NCBI RefSeq assembly: GCF_020382885.2 | Contig: NC_058494.1 | Location: forward strand, 28,313,225 to 28,377,224 | DNA from: Scatophagus argus | Lineage: Eukaryota; Chordata; Actinopteri; Scatophagidae | Length of the DNA stretch: 64,000 nucleotides | Direction: 5' to 3' | In this document: piece after piece, positions 1 through 12,082 of the stretch | Position numbering within the stretch: position 1 is the stretch's first letter | How the letters are laid out: every line of letters begins with the position of its first letter | The notes under the pieces: generated by a model | The model's database searches: none | What the model was told of the DNA's origin: nothing | Seen by the model: only the letters and a program-made list of their open reading frames with translations | Position numbers and translations under genes: made by a program

Positions 1-149
1 CTGCAGAAAGACTTTGTCAGAAGTTTCATTCCTGGTTAGAAGCTTCTTTGAGCCCACAGTCGGTATGTACTGATCTGTTTATAAGTGCAGTACTTCTGTA
101 GTATAACTGTATGCACTCTAAGGTACTGCAGTGCCACCTGCTGGCCGAT

Positions 150-560
150 AGCAGCAGTTCATTTCCTTGCGCCTGTAGTCGCAGTGTTACGGTATTTGAG
201 CTGCGGCTCTATTACCGTACCTGAGCCGACATGGCAGCGGCGGCAGCTGCACAGCCCACCGTGAGTCTTCTTCTCTGGTTTTTATCTCCCTGAAAGTCCG
301 AGCTGTTCTCTTTATGCTTCACCAGGCCGTCGGTTGGCCTGTCGGTTAGCCTGCCGCTCACTGCCGTCGATTAGCGCAGGATTGGTCCAGTGAAACGTTG
401 ATCTTTGACACTCGGTGGACACGCTGAACCGGAAGCGCCCGGGCGAACCTCCGTCCAGGTGCTTGTGTTGAGAGCAAACAGCGTGTGTTTCCCCTGCCGG
501 ACTGCAGTGCTGACCTGCTGCCGGCGGCTGAACCGGACCGGAACCCGTGAGCTCACTGCG
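150..560 (+). promoter_or_regulatory. CpG-rich 5' region, probable promoter of the PGAP4-like gene
   Basis: The stretch is clearly richer in CpG and GC than the AT-rich DNA that follows. It contains a short exon-like segment (231-260) with an ATG in good context, followed at once by a GTGAGT donor. A canonical TATA box is not apparent. A CpG-island promoter for the gene whose coding exon starts near 2.47 kb is the simplest reading; transcript data would be needed to place the start site. Confidence 0.4.
231..260 (+). other. Probable first coding or 5' leader exon of the PGAP4-like gene
   Basis: The segment starts with an ATG in a strong context (purine at -3, G at +4). It reads ten codons, an alanine-rich start ending Gln-Pro-Thr, and ends on a codon boundary before a GTGAGT donor at 261. 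The next good acceptor (TTTCTGCAG, exon from 2466) opens directly into the frame of the main coding exon with no stop. The exon could therefore code for an N-terminal extension, or it may be a 5' leader whose ATG is bypassed. Confidence 0.5.
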
Positions 561-2465
561 CTGCTGTAGTCCCAGGTAGTTCAGCTGAAATGCTCAGATT
601 TCCCACAGACTTAAACGTCTGTCAGGAGTTTATTCGTGCTAAATCAGGTGTGTGACAGGTTTATTTTACAACAGAACACACCCGCCCATGTGGAAGAGTC
701 CGGGTACCGAGCGGACCCTGTCCTGAAGTCAGTGTGTGCAGGGCCGTAATTAGAATGTGTAGTGGGGGCCCCAGCGTCACTGTTGTGTGACGTGTACTTC
801 ATGTAAAATCAAACTGTTGCTCTAAACTCCCATCAGAAAGTTAGTTAACGAGCTTACGTTCCATTCGCTCGAAATAAATGAAAAACGAAGCTTGGTGTTC
901 ATGACGTTTTAGACCCAAAACAAGAATAGTAACACAAGATCCCTCAGATTATAAATGAGTGAAAGTTTGTGTTGGTTTGTGTTCTCTTTAATCTGCCCAC
1001 CTGACAGGTGTGGCTTATCGGCATGCTGATTAAACAACATGACTACAGAGCAGGTCACAGTAAAATGTGCTGTTTTATCTCAGGACGTTTACGAGGCCCT
1101 GAACTTTGGACTTCACAGGAGCAGGCTTACAGACGTACCGATTCGTCTGTGAAGGCAACGCTGCTCCAGACGCCGTCGAAGGTGAGCATTTGAAGCCTGG
1201 TCAGGACCGTGGCTGCTCTCAGTCCATCAGCAGGTGAAGAAGCTGGACGTGGAGGTCCTGGGCGGCTGTGGTTAAATGTGGTCTGTGGTTGCGAGGCCGG
1301 TTGGATGTGCTGCCAGACGCTCTGAAATGACACTGGAGCGGTTTGTGGTCGTGAAATGAACATTCAGTTTGTGGACAGCAGCTGTGACAACACCTTTGTG
1401 ACCAAAGTACACCTGTGCAGTAATCATGCTGTTTAATGAAGATGTTGACATGCCACACCTGTCTCGGTGCTGGACAGGTGCTGGACAGGTGCTAACTGAA
1501 ACAAACTGGAGAGAAGTGAATTCAACATGTGACCAGAGGGAACGAGAACAGGATTTTGTTTTTAGTGAAGCTGCGGGCTGAGACTTCACACGTCCTGTAG
1601 GACTTAAGGACGGACTGATCAGAATTCGGTGGTCAGAGGTCACTTTTTTATCCAAAACACAAAATTTATGGCATTAATTATGACAAAGATTCACTCCAAA
1701 GTCCATCAGGATAAAATGATGAAGTGATGACATTGTCCATCTGAAAGGTCAAAGGTCAGCTTCACGACATCACAGTGTTTTCCATCTGCTCTTCAGCAGC
1801 CGGACTCAGGAGCTGAAGGGCTCACTGGGACCAGATTCCACATGTGGTTCAATGTGTGTGTGAAGCCTCCACGTTTTACAGGCTGCAGCTGATGACACTG
1901 AGCTTCAGGTGAAGAAGCTCCCAGTCAGTCACTTCAGGTGTGATCCGACTCTGGACGGGCGTGCAGGTAAACTGAAGCCTGACAGGTGTGTGGAGGCAAA
2001 CGGCCATGAGGTGGTACCTGTGTGAAACTTCCTGTTTGTGTCACTGCGCCTCCACTGCGTCTCAGCGAGGAAATGAACAATAAGTCAAAGAGTTCGCAGC
2101 TCAGATGTCTTTTTTACATGAAGCTTGTGGTTTTTCTTGTTTTTGACTTGTTTTCAATGTGAGCACTGCAGCTGTTCTGTCCAAACTTTGTTCATAAAAC
2201 CGTCTTTTAAATTCTCCTGGAGAGGCCAACATTTTGAGATCCTCAAGTTTGTGAATGTGTCTAAAAGGATTTGATGAAGTCTTGTGATTGAAATCAGGCA
2301 CAAACAAGTTAAGCTTCATCCATGTCTCTAATGATGCTGTCATGTTCATTAACTGACGATACCAAAACTTTGATGACAAACTATTAAATTTATCCTTTGG
2401 GCTCATGTTTTCCACAGAGATGAAAGAGTAACTGAGAAAGATTTCTGTCTCGTCTCTTTCTGCAG
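261..2465 (+). other. Intron between leader exon and main PGAP4-like exon
   Basis: Bounded by a GTGAGT donor at 261 and a TGCAG acceptor ending at 2465. No convincing coding sequence or repeat was recognised inside it. A 104-codon minus-strand open frame at 2101-2415 has no family resemblance that I recognise and no splice context. Confidence 0.45.
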
Positions 2466-2642
2466 GACCAAACTGAACCTCTCAGCTCACCAGCAGCCGA
2501 CTGGATTTCCACAGAGCAGTCAGTCCACAGCGGATCCATCAGGGTTCACTGCTGTGGGTTTGCCTGTCGGGACCTAAACTTGGACCTGAACCGTCCGAGT
2601 GGACTTGGTTTTGTCACGCTGTGGGTCCAGGCGGTTTCACCA

Positions 2643-3839
2643 ATGCCTCGATGGAAACTGCTGTTCAGTCAGCACTTGCGGTGGTCCAGCACCATCACGC
2701 AAGCCCTCGTCCTGTCCGTCATCACATTTTGTGTCATCCTGCCTCTGTGCTGCCATCGGCTGCTTTACTCTTACTTCTTCATCAGGTCCATGTACCTGGA
2801 CTCCATGAGTGAGGAGGTCCTGCGGGAAAGCCGTGACCGAGGCCAGGACGCTCTGCACTTCTGGCAGAGCACTTCCTCTGCGGCGGCGACGTCTTCCAAA
2901 TTCAGGGATGTGGGCAAGCATCCCGAGCTGCTGGTTACCGTGGTGACGGCCAGGCGGAACGAAGGTCAGGATTTCCACTACCTGCTCCAGGTGATGCGGC
3001 AGCTGAGCAGCATTGTGGGAGGCTGTGGGCAGCAGCGGTGTGCGGAGGTGTTGGTCTGTGATGTGGAAAGTGGTCCCCAGGAAAACCAGGATGCCAGCCT
3101 GCTGGAGGCCCACTTCAAGGTGATTCGACGGTCCCCTCAGGAGCAGCATAAGAACAGGGAACAGATAAACACCTTCGAGAGGGAGAAGAGGGATTACGTC
3201 TTTTGCCTCCGCAAGGGATGGGAGCTGGTGAAGCCCAGAAACATGGTTGTACTGGAGGATGATGCTTTGCCGACGCAGGACTTTTTCACAGTCATAAAAG
3301 ACCTGCTGTCACGTCGGTTTGCCCTCCAGACCCTCTACATAAAACTGTATCACCCTGAAAGGCTGCAGCGCTACTGGAACCCTGAGCCTTACCGCATCCT
3401 GGAGTGGGTGGGACTTGGACTGGTCGGCGCGACGGCCCTCCTCCTCACTCTTGTTTACTGGAAGCCCTGCTCTTTCTCCTTCACGCTGTCTGCAGGACAC
3501 CTTCTCTTCTTCACCCTCTACTTCATGGCTGCCGCCGAGCTGCTGGGGCGGCACTACCTCCTGGAGGTGCGGAGACTGTCTCCACAGCTCTATGCCGTCT
3601 CCCCAGCCACAGAGTGCTGCACCCCAGCCATGCTCTTCCCCGGCAACGCCTCGCTCAGGGTGGCCGATTATCTGGACGGCTCATTCTGCGTGAAGGGGAA
3701 TGCCAAAGACATCGTCCTGTATCAGCTGGCGAGGACGATCCCTGGGGAAAGGTCTCACAGCGTGGAACCCAACCTCGTCACCCACATAGGGGCATATTCC
3801 TCAGTCAGGCCCAACCCATCCAGACCCAAAATCCTCTGA
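2643..3839 (+). CDS. pgap4: PGAP4/TMEM246-like GPI-GalNAc transferase
   Basis: Golgi enzyme that adds the N-acetylgalactosamine side branch to GPI anchors during their maturation (family knowledge). The conserved protein, read from the ATG at 2643, is 398 residues, close to the roughly 400 of vertebrate PGAP4, and lies in one exon, as in mammals. It has an N-terminal membrane segment near residues 18-40, then a luminal domain with an acidic V-L-E-D-D-A motif near residues 200-206 matching the family's EDD metal/sugar-nucleotide motif. A pair of hydrophobic segments near residues 260-320 matches the unusual hairpin inserted in this glycosyltransferase. The C-terminal part carries the family landmarks LYHPERLQ, ILEWVG, GRHYLLE, ECCTPAMLF and EPNLVTHIG. 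The frame is open upstream through 2466 and into the 231-260 exon, so a longer form of about 467 residues is possible. TAA/TGA-type ending at 3837-3839 (TGA). Confidence 0.88.
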   Translation: MPRWKLLFSQHLRWSSTITQALVLSVITFCVILPLCCHRLLYSYFFIRSMYLDSMSEEVLRESRDRGQDALHFWQSTSSAAATSSKFRDVGKHPELLVTVVTARRNEGQDFHYLLQVMRQLSSIVGGCGQQRCAEVLVCDVESGPQENQDASLLEAHFKVIRRSPQEQHKNREQINTFEREKRDYVFCLRKGWELVKPRNMVVLEDDALPTQDFFTVIKDLLSRRFALQTLYIKLYHPERLQRYWNPEPYRILEWVGLGLVGATALLLTLVYWKPCSFSFTLSAGHLLFFTLYFMAAAELLGRHYLLEVRRLSPQLYAVSPATECCTPAMLFPGNASLRVADYLDGSFCVKGNAKDIVLYQLARTIPGERSHSVEPNLVTHIGAYSSVRPNPSRPKIL

Positions 3840-4232
3840 AAGGGAGGAGCCGCGAGGACGTGGAGGACAGACAGACAGTCAGTGCAACAAGGCTGGACTT
3901 AGTCAAGTTCCTCCTGACTTGGTTCCACTTTTCCACCATCTCATTTTCTGGACTCTTCAGACGTTTGACTTCAGCGAGTGTTGATTTGCAGGTGAGAAGA
4001 TGAAACATGAGCTGTGTTTGGTTGATAAGTACTGGATTCTTCTTTTCAGCACCAGATCACATCAGCTGCTCTCACTGAACTGTGTTTTCTTCACGTCTTC
4101 GCTGCTGGAACACTTTGTCTTTCTGCTTGTCCACTGCTGGATTAATTCTACTGCCTCAAACTGTTTAAAATAATCAGATGCTGTCAGTGTCCACTGTGAC
4201 TATCATCCACCATTTTTGCTATGAGTGAGATT

Positions 4233-4238
4233 ATTAAA
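4233..4238 (+). terminator. Possible polyadenylation signal of the PGAP4-like gene
   Basis: An ATTAAA hexamer followed within about 30 bases by a T/G-rich stretch lies roughly 390 bases after the stop codon. It is the first reasonable signal downstream, but hexamers occur often by chance in AT-rich DNA. Confidence 0.3.
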
Positions 4239-6587
4239 AGATTTGTTCACTGTTCCCACAAAACATTCAAACATTTGAATCAGATTTCTCCTTCACAAAT
4301 GGCCTTTGAGAATGAGACCACATTGACCAGAGACCGGAGAACAGACCACACTGATCTGTGAGAGTACACAGTGAGGGGAGTTGAAGGTGCACTAAGACAT
4401 TTGTTCAAGTTGGAGCTTACCAGTCACGTGCAACCATGAGGGTCAGAAGTGAGTTTTATTTTTCAGGAACATTTCGGTCTGACTGTTGATTGGTCACAGT
4501 CTTTATCTTCTGGGTTACTGAATGAGGCTTGTGTCACGAAGGTGCAGGAAGTCTGTAGATCTTTGTGGGTCTTGTTGGACTGGACAAACCAGGTTCACTG
4601 AGAAATCCTCCTTCATGTTTGGAGACAATATGAGAGCTTGTGGTTCTTATTGTGGCCTTCACCTTTTTTGTAATTTCTTAAGAGAATTTTGAAATGTGTT
4701 TCCACCCATCTGTGACAGAGGACAGCAACATTAGCCTGTGGCAGTACTGCTGCTGGAGATGCTGTCAGAGCAGAACCACGCCGATGGTGACCAGACCTCG
4801 TTCTGCTCTGAGGCAGGGTTGGGCGACTGGATGAACATGAACATGTAGGCTGTCAGTGACCGACCGAGTCCATCGCTCGTTTTTACTTTGTGGTGATGTT
4901 TGATATGTTTCTCCACGTCCACAGAGTGTGTGCTGGGGTGAGATGCTGGTGGAGTGAGAGAAAAAGCCACTACGGGTCAGTTTGATTGACGTTAGCTTGT
5001 GAGCTAACTTCCCGCTAGGTTGAACTACACAGAACAGCAACAAGCTAACGGGATGATGAAGACCCATCATCGTCTTTGCTTTTTAACGGTCTGTCCGTGA
5101 AGAATTAGTGACGGACTCTCGTTCACCGCCGACCCGGCAGCACAGCACTTTGACGCCACCTGCAGCAGCATGTGGAGACGTAATGTTTTTAACTCTGTGG
5201 TTTATTTCAACCAAAGCAGAGCTGCTGATTGTTGGGCAAAACCGTTTTGAGTTTCATTTTGTTTTCTGTTTGAATGAAGTGAAGGCAGTGAAGCTGACTT
5301 CATTTGGCGAAACAGAACGTGCCGTTTTAAGTTTCTGTTTAATAAGGAAAGCAGAATATTCTCTTTCTGGCTATTTTGTGAGTTTATCTTGAATGTATGG
5401 AAGTCACTGCTCAAACACATCAGAAGAGGTTGTTTCTGAGTCAGTTTGCCAGCAGCAGGTGAACAAAACAAACGGTTTACTTTGTTTCTTTCCACACTGA
5501 GGACTGAGCTGCTAACATTAGCTTAGCATTGAGTTAACAGACTCTGGAGAGGGCTGAGGAAAACATCTGGCTGACCTCTGGATCACTGAATGTGCCTTTA
5601 ATGTTTTTACATTGAACAGATCTTTGCTCCATTGCAGAATATTACTGGATTTAATGAAGTTCACCAGTTGCAATATTTGAGTGCTGATTAGTTTGCACTA
5701 TTTGTATATGTTGGTGAATTGAAATCTCTAAGAACTACAGGAAGTAGCTGCCAAAGTAAAGCCAATAGGCCTATTGGAGCAGTTCAGCTTCTCAAACTGA
5801 TTTCTGTTGTCGGCTCTGAACTGCCAAAATAAGACACAAATAACAGAATTTTGAAAGAGAAGCGACATCTTCAGTGCAAAGAACAAAATCAAATGGAACA
5901 TTTGGAACACGTATGATGTTAGCATGGAATATTCTGCTTCCTGTTTTTATGACATATCCACGTGAAAATGAGAAACGTGCTGGAAATGTCATTTTATCTG
6001 AGTTTAACATGTTTTACATGTTTTTATCTTGAGTTTGCTGTGTGGGAGGCGTGTTACAGAAACCACACGTTGTGGTTTTCTGTGGTGGTTAAGGTCTGCA
6101 CTCTTTCTTGGCTGGCAGCAGTGACTTTCCTGGAGTTGACTGGTAACAAGAAATAGATTGACACAAAGGGAACAAACTCCCTGTAAATGATTTTACAGGA
6201 GGTTTTTCCCTTTGGACAGAGCCAGGCTAACCATTTCCCCATGTTTCTAGTCTCTGTGCTAAGCTAAGCTAAGCTAACGGGCTGCTGGCTGTCGCGTCAC
6301 AGTTGGCACACAGACGAGAGTGGAATCAACCTGAACCTCAGAGAGGAAAAGAAAAGTCAAAGCGCTTATTAAACGAAACAAGATGTTCACTGTTTGGTCC
6401 AGGTGATCAGACAGGTGACATCCACCTGTGTCAGGTGGGAAACAATCACAGCTTCACACTCTGTACAACACTGTACTCACACTGTCTGCATTTGTCACAG
6501 GCCTTCAGATCAGAAATGCTGTTTGTAGTTTGGCGGGAATTCAGTCGGTCTGCATCACACTAACTGCAAAATGTTTTAATGAAGCAG

Positions 6588-6630
6588 ATTCAATTCAGTT
6601 TATTTATATCGCGTCATTTCCAATGAGAGC
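6588..6630 (-). repeat. Short L2-type LINE 3'-tail remnant
   Basis: The motif CAATTCAGTTTATTTATAT is shared with the 3' ends of the two larger L2 copies at about 8.04 kb and 28.22 kb. Only the terminal few dozen bases are present, as expected for a severely 5'-truncated insertion or a SINE carrying the L2 tail. Confidence 0.5.
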
Positions 6631-8759
6631 TAACTGAAGATCCACTGCAGTTTATAAAACTCAGGTCAGTTTAGTGACGATGAATCATTTCTTCTGTTGA
6701 AGAGCTGCTGATCAACACTGAAAGTCACAACTGACTGAAACAAAATCCATAAATTCAACTACAATTCAGAAAAAACAATTTATTACGACTTTTACTGCAG
6801 CATTAAGGTGCACTTTATTAAATTCTACAGGATGCACACGAAATGAAGCCTCAGTGACGTTATTTTATAAAGTGAAGTGGAGACTGAGATCTTAATGATA
6901 TAAAAGTATATTTTGATGAAAATATTGAGATAAATAAAGACTCAACGTGAAAAGGGAATTAGAATTGTTATTAAACTTCATAAGGTTTTAAAAGCTGTTT
7001 GTTACCTTTGCTCACTTTTTCTGTTGATTTATTCTGATTCCCAAAGCCAAGCCAAGCTTATTTGAATTAAACTCAGCTGTGGCTCACTTTGGGTTTTTAT
7101 TTCTGCTGTGCACGTTTGATTTTGTTTTGGATTTTAATCATGAAATATCACTGCATGGCTTCTTTGATTCACTGCAATACAAACATTAAAGTTGTCTTCA
7201 GTTCTTCAGTTTTATTCAGTATTTTGAGACATTTTGTCAAAAATATTGTGTAAAATGAGCTTGAAAACAGTCAGGTTCAGTTTTACATTTCAAAATAAAA
7301 ATGCTGTAATGACTTGACAAAAGTCTGACACAAATTAAATGTGGATTTTTGTGTTCTAAAATCATGTTTTCATTTTTAATTAATAAATTTGACATGTTGT
7401 CTTGTTTCTGTGTTTTCTGTCTATATTTGAAACAATAAATCTGCCTCAGAAGTCACTTTGTGGTTTTTATTCCAGCAGTGACGTCTTGTTGTTGTTCTCG
7501 TTTACTTCAGCAGGACAAAATACCAAAAGGTGACAAAGTTTATCAGCTTATTTAACCACCTGAACAGATCAGACACTAACTGAACCGTTTTAATAATCAC
7601 AAAACAGCCTCAGAACTCGGATAATTCGTCTCAATGCGGACGTATTCTGTAACGCGTTTCTTCAACAGCGGGGGCTCGTTCAACTGATTGGGCAACAGTT
7701 TAAAACTGACCAAGTCAGACCGGCTTGGTGGTCTGACAGCAGAGTCTTTATGACTGGTCACAAAACCACATACACATGTTCAGGTTTGATTCACAGATGT
7801 GATAATAAGAAGCTGCTCTGCTGCTCTGGTTTGTTTTAGGACCGATGTGTGTTGGTTTATAAAGTATATTCTGTCCCAGCTTTGATTCCATTATGACTTT
7901 TATTCTTGTATATCCTGACTGAATCGCTCAGCAGAGTTTCAGTGTTTAATGTGGAGAAAAACTCCAGCTGAAGAGCTCACAAGATGGTTGAACAGGTTCT
8001 TGTCTTTGTTAAAGTTTTGAGTTAACTTTTCAATTTCAATTCAGTTTCAGTTTATTTATATAGCACCTTATACAATCAAAATTGTCTCTAGATGCTTCAC
8101 AGAGACCCAGAGCCTGAACCCCCGAGCAAGCAGTCAGTGGCAAGGAAAAACTCCCTTTTAACAGGAAGAAACCCTGAGCAGGACCCGACTCACAAGGGAG
8201 AACCATCCTGCTGATAGTCGGCTGGGTGAAGGAGGAGAAGAAGAGGTAGACAGGACAGAGAGGATGAAAGAGAGAGAGAGAAACATGCAGTAAACATCAT
8301 ACATTACAAAGGACAAACATGACAGGTTGTTATAACTGGAATTCTGAAGACTATGTATTGTATGTATTTGTTTTTTAGCTGATATGTTGTTTAAGTTAGT
8401 TCTAATATCACTACATAGAAGAACAACAGGCAGATGTTGATAGTAGACCCTGGGTTTGTCAGAGGATGCATGGTGTTGTGGAGGTGGGGGAGTAGAGATG
8501 GTGGTGGTGTTGGGGAGGTGGGGAAACTGCTTGGTGGATCATGTTTGTGTCCCCTGGCAGCATAGGCCTATAGCAGCGTAGCTATGATAGAGATTAAAGA
8601 TTAACAGTTAGTCACACCTGTTCTACCTGTGGCTGTCTGTCAAGAAGTGACTGTAACTATGGCTACCAGCCCTACACACTTTGTTTGAGGCTAACTATAT
8701 GCTTTACTAAACAGAAAGGTTTTAAGTCTGGTCTTAAAAGTGGAGGTGGTGTCTGCCTG

Positions 8760-9989
8760 TCAAACCCAGATTGGCAACTGGTTCCACAGCAGGGGTGCCT
8801 GATAGCTAAAGGCTCGTCCTCCCGTTCTACTTTTATGAATTCTGGGAACTGCAAGTAAACCTGCACTCTGTGATCTGAGTGATCTATTGGGAATATATGG
8901 GACTATTAGATCCTGCAGGTATGATGGGGCTAGTCCATTTAGGGCCTTATATGTAAGTAGGAGAATTTTAAAGTCTATTCTGAATTTTACCAGAAGCCAG
9001 TGAAGAGAAGCTAAGATGGGGGAGATATGATCCCTTTTACTGATTCCTGTTAAAACTCGAGCTGCTGCATTCTGGATCAGCTGCAGGTTATTAATGGAGT
9101 AATTTGGACATCCTGACAATAGTGAGTTGCAGTAATCCAGCCTAGAAGTAACGAAAGCATGGACAAGTTTTTCAGCATCACTCTGAGAGAGGACACTCCT
9201 AATCTTAGCAATATTACGCAGGTGAAGGAAGGCGGTCTTAGAGGTCTGTTTAATGTGATGGATAAATGACACGTCTTGATCAAAGATAACGCCAAGGTTC
9301 CTTGCAGTCGTACTGGAGGCCAAAGTAATGCCGTCCAGAGAGAGAATATTATCAGCTATTCTATTTCTAAGGTGTTTGGGGCTTAGAACAATGATCTCAG
9401 TTTTGTCTGAGTTTAATAATAAAAAATTGGAGGTCATCCAGTCCTTTATGTCCTTAAGACTTGCCTGGAGTCTGGCTAACGGCTCTGTTTCTTCAGGCTT
9501 TAAGGATAAGTACAGCTGAGTGTCATCAGCATAACAATGAAAGTTTATGCCATGTTTCTGAATAATATTTCCTAGAGGGAGCATGTATAAGGTGAACAGG
9601 ATCGGCCCAAGCACTGAACCTTGTGGAACACCGAGATTAACCCTTATATATGAAGAGGAAACATTATTAACTTGAGCAAAGTGAAATCTATCTGTTAAAT
9701 ATGATTTAAACCAGCGTAGTGCTGTCCCTGTGATCCTGGTCTCATGTTCTAATCTGTGTAATAAAATGCTGTGATCTACAGTGTCGAAAGCAGCACTGAG
9801 ATCTAGTAAAATGAGTATGGAGACAAGCCCGCGGTCTGATGCCATGAGGAGGTCATTTGTGACTCTAACCAGTGCTGTTTCTGTGCTGTGATGGGCTCTG
9901 AAACCAGACTGAAACATCTCAAAGAGACTGTACCTGTGTAGGTGATCAATCAACTGATTTGCAACCACTCTTTCAAGTATTTTAGACAA
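8760..9989 (-). pseudogene. L2 reverse transcriptase, broken
   Basis: Reverse transcriptase domain of an L2-clade LINE, which copies element RNA at a nicked target. Visible landmarks are a fingers motif ending in [28 protein letters not shown] (first catalytic Asp), [13 protein letters not shown] and the catalytic YADDTQLY, followed by the thumb and the C-terminal region ending QAPLLWNQLP. The frame stops at a TGA at 8760 where the sister copy at 29 kb reads on, and homologous sequence continues in frame beyond it to about 8.69 kb. The upstream frame is open and runs back to the deletion junction near 10.11 kb, but no endonuclease precedes it. Confidence 0.8.
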
Positions 9990-10104
9990 AAATGGGAGGT
10001 TGGATATCGGCCTATAGTTTGCTAAGATGTCTGGGTCAAGTGAAGGTTTTTTAAGTAAAGGTCTAATGACAGCGGTTTTAAACGCCTGTGGTACATAACC
10101 TGTT

Positions 10105-10498
10105 GTGACAGCCAGCGACGGAGCGATGACATGCGGCTAAACATGTCATCACTGGTCAGATTCGGGAGGGGACCAGAGAACGCTACGGAGTCCGACATGG
10201 TTTTTGCCAAATTACACACCGACTCAATATTGACTTTGGTGACCTCCGACTGGCGTAGCCGAGTGTCATTAGCGCCGACGTGAATTATAATCTTACCATA
10301 TTTACTCTTATCTCTTGCCAGCAGCTTTAAATTGCCCTCTATGTCGCCCGCTCTGGCCCCCGGGATGCATTTGACTATGGTCGCTGGTGTTGGCTTCACA
10401 TATCGCAAAACAGAATCGCCAATAACCAGGGTCGGTTTCTCAGCGGGTCTGAGTGGGGAAAAGCGGTTAGACACATGAAGCGGTTGGTTTTGAACCAC
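10105..10498 (-). pseudogene. L2 ORF1 SGNH-hydrolase-like domain, truncated
   Basis: The segment reads [11 protein letters not shown] (block I GDS serine motif) and, about 60 residues later, HVGANDTR (the block with G-x-N-D). These are typical of the SGNH/GDSL esterase-like domain in ORF1 of fish L2/CR1 elements. The last block with the catalytic Asp and His is absent: the sequence jumps into the reverse-transcriptase region (GYVPQ...) at about 10.11 kb. The domain is therefore incomplete and its role, proposed to be membrane or RNP related in such elements, is presumably lost. Confidence 0.65.
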
Positions 10499-10743
10499 GG
10501 GCCTTTGTTTTGGACTACGCTTCTGTCAAATGGCCACCCAACCTCCCTGACTTCCTGGCTGCTCGGGGGCTACCGGGGGCGGCTGACATCAGAATCAGAA
10601 TCAGCTAAGGCAGGCCGGTCCGCACAGGTTAACTACTGCTGGCTAGCTGTCAGGGCTACTGGACTATGATCTACAGTACGAATCCGGGCCTCTAACTCAC
10701 TTAGCCTCCTCATCCAGTAATGAAGCTGATTGTCTTCTTCTTC

Positions 10744-11374
10744 AGTGTTGCTGCAGTCTGGACTTTGTGGAGCTCCGTCAGTGTCTCCAGCTGCGGTTCA
10801 GACTGACTGACAGACCTTCAGTAACACTGCCACCTGCTGCTGACTGGCAGCACTGCAGCTCACACTGGCTCTCTGCTCTCACGTCAGACTGACGGTTCTG
10901 GATTTGGATTTGAAGGTATGAGGATGTGACGGCTGTCGGTCGGACGAACACCAGCGGCGTCTGTCGGCGTCTGCGGACGAAGAAACAAAGTGTCTTTGAT
11001 CTCGCGTGGAGCTGAACAGGTGAGACCCCTGACAGGTAACACGACACACCTTTGATGAAGAAACTGTTTGCTGTCACTCGTTATGTTGGGAGCTACATAA
11101 CAGACTTGTAGATGAGAGCAGTGATGCATTCTGACAACACTGTTGTTTCCTGTTTGTAGGTCTGAATATTCATGAATGAATTCACTAATGAATCTATGAG
11201 ATGTGACTTTTGGTCCAAAATGAGCCTTTTCATGTTGAGTTTATTCACGTTTTATCTGCACCAGGAAACAAGTCAGAACTTGAGCTGAGCTGACTTCACT
11301 GCTGAGAGATGAGGGACAGTCAGAACTGGTCTGACAGCCTGAACTGGTTTTTATCTTTTATCTTGTCTTCTTTT
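10744..11374. other. Unassigned DNA between L2 and the LTR element
   Basis: No gene or complete repeat recognised. Short open frames here lack family resemblance. The right end (CTTTT at 11,370-11,374) is the left copy of the Sushi target duplication. Confidence 0.4.
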
Positions 11375-12082
11375 TGTCAAGCTGGGGCTCAGAGCAGGAC
11401 TCAGATGCGGAGACTCGGGTAGCAAAAAACAATCTTTATTAAGAATGTCTGTGACAAATCCTCTAAGCAGAGTGTATAAACAAAGAGGCTATGAACATTA
11501 CCTGACGTGAGATCCTCTCTAGAAGAGATCCCACGGCTATGAAACATACAAAGCAATGAGAAAACGAAAGCAGGCTATAAGAATTAATGAACAGAAAGCG
11601 CTCCCTAAGGAGGAAAATATTTACTGACAAGAACGAAAAATCACTCCAAAGGAGGAAAAAGAACGAAATCTCACTATAAAGAACTACAACAAAAATCACT
11701 CATATAGAGGAAAAGCTATGTCAAAATAGAATCTAGAAACTAAGCTGCGCTATGAAAATGGTTTAACAAAACTCACTCAGACAGAGGATTCAACAAAGAG
11801 ATTCAAAAACAAGATATCTATGACTGTGGCTCAAGGTACGCTGGCGTGATCACTAGAAGACGAAACACACTGGCACAAGACAAGGGAAACGCAGACTATT
11901 TGAACACATGAGGGTAATGGGAAACAGGTGGAAACACTCAGGTAATCGGGAAGACAATCAGACTGGAGACACGAGGAAGGGCAAGTGACCTGAAACGAGA
12001 GGAGCGTTATACTTCAAAATAAAACAGGAAATGACGAGACAAAAAAACCCAAAACAAGACAATACCTCACCGCGGTGTGACA
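11375..12082 (-). repeat. 3' LTR of the Sushi element
   Basis: 708 bp, TGTCAA...GTGTGACA on the plus strand. In element orientation an AATAAA lies at 11,435-11,440, about 60 bp from the LTR end, and is the probable polyadenylation signal. The final codons and TGA of pol lie inside the LTR. Confidence 0.95.

Larger units (their letters stand above)
3840..8035. other. 3' UTR and intergenic DNA, no gene recognised
   Basis: After the probable 3' UTR this AT-rich stretch shows only short scattered open frames on both strands, none with family resemblance or splice structure. Small decayed repeats are present, such as AGCTA-type tandem units around 6261-6285 and a LINE tail at 6588-6630. Confidence 0.5.
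8036..10743 (-). mobile_element. L2-clade LINE, internally deleted copy
   Basis: A non-LTR retrotransposon on the minus strand. The 3' end is at the low coordinate and carries the tail motif with TTTATTTATATAGC. Reading backwards there is an L2 reverse transcriptase, then an SGNH-hydrolase-like ORF1 segment, then a coiled-coil-like leader up to about 10.74 kb. The apurinic endonuclease that should separate ORF1 from the reverse transcriptase is missing, with a junction near 10,105-10,115. The copy is therefore not autonomous. Confidence 0.8.

Noticed and set aside
2101..2415. 104-codon minus-strand frame in the PGAP4 intron
   Set aside because: No recognised family, no splice or promoter context; probably chance or an old repeat.
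11463..11699. Identical 78-codon minus-strand frames in both LTRs (also 16,497-16,733)
   Set aside because: LTR sequence; identical because the LTRs are near copies. No known LTR-encoded protein of this type, so treated as non-coding.
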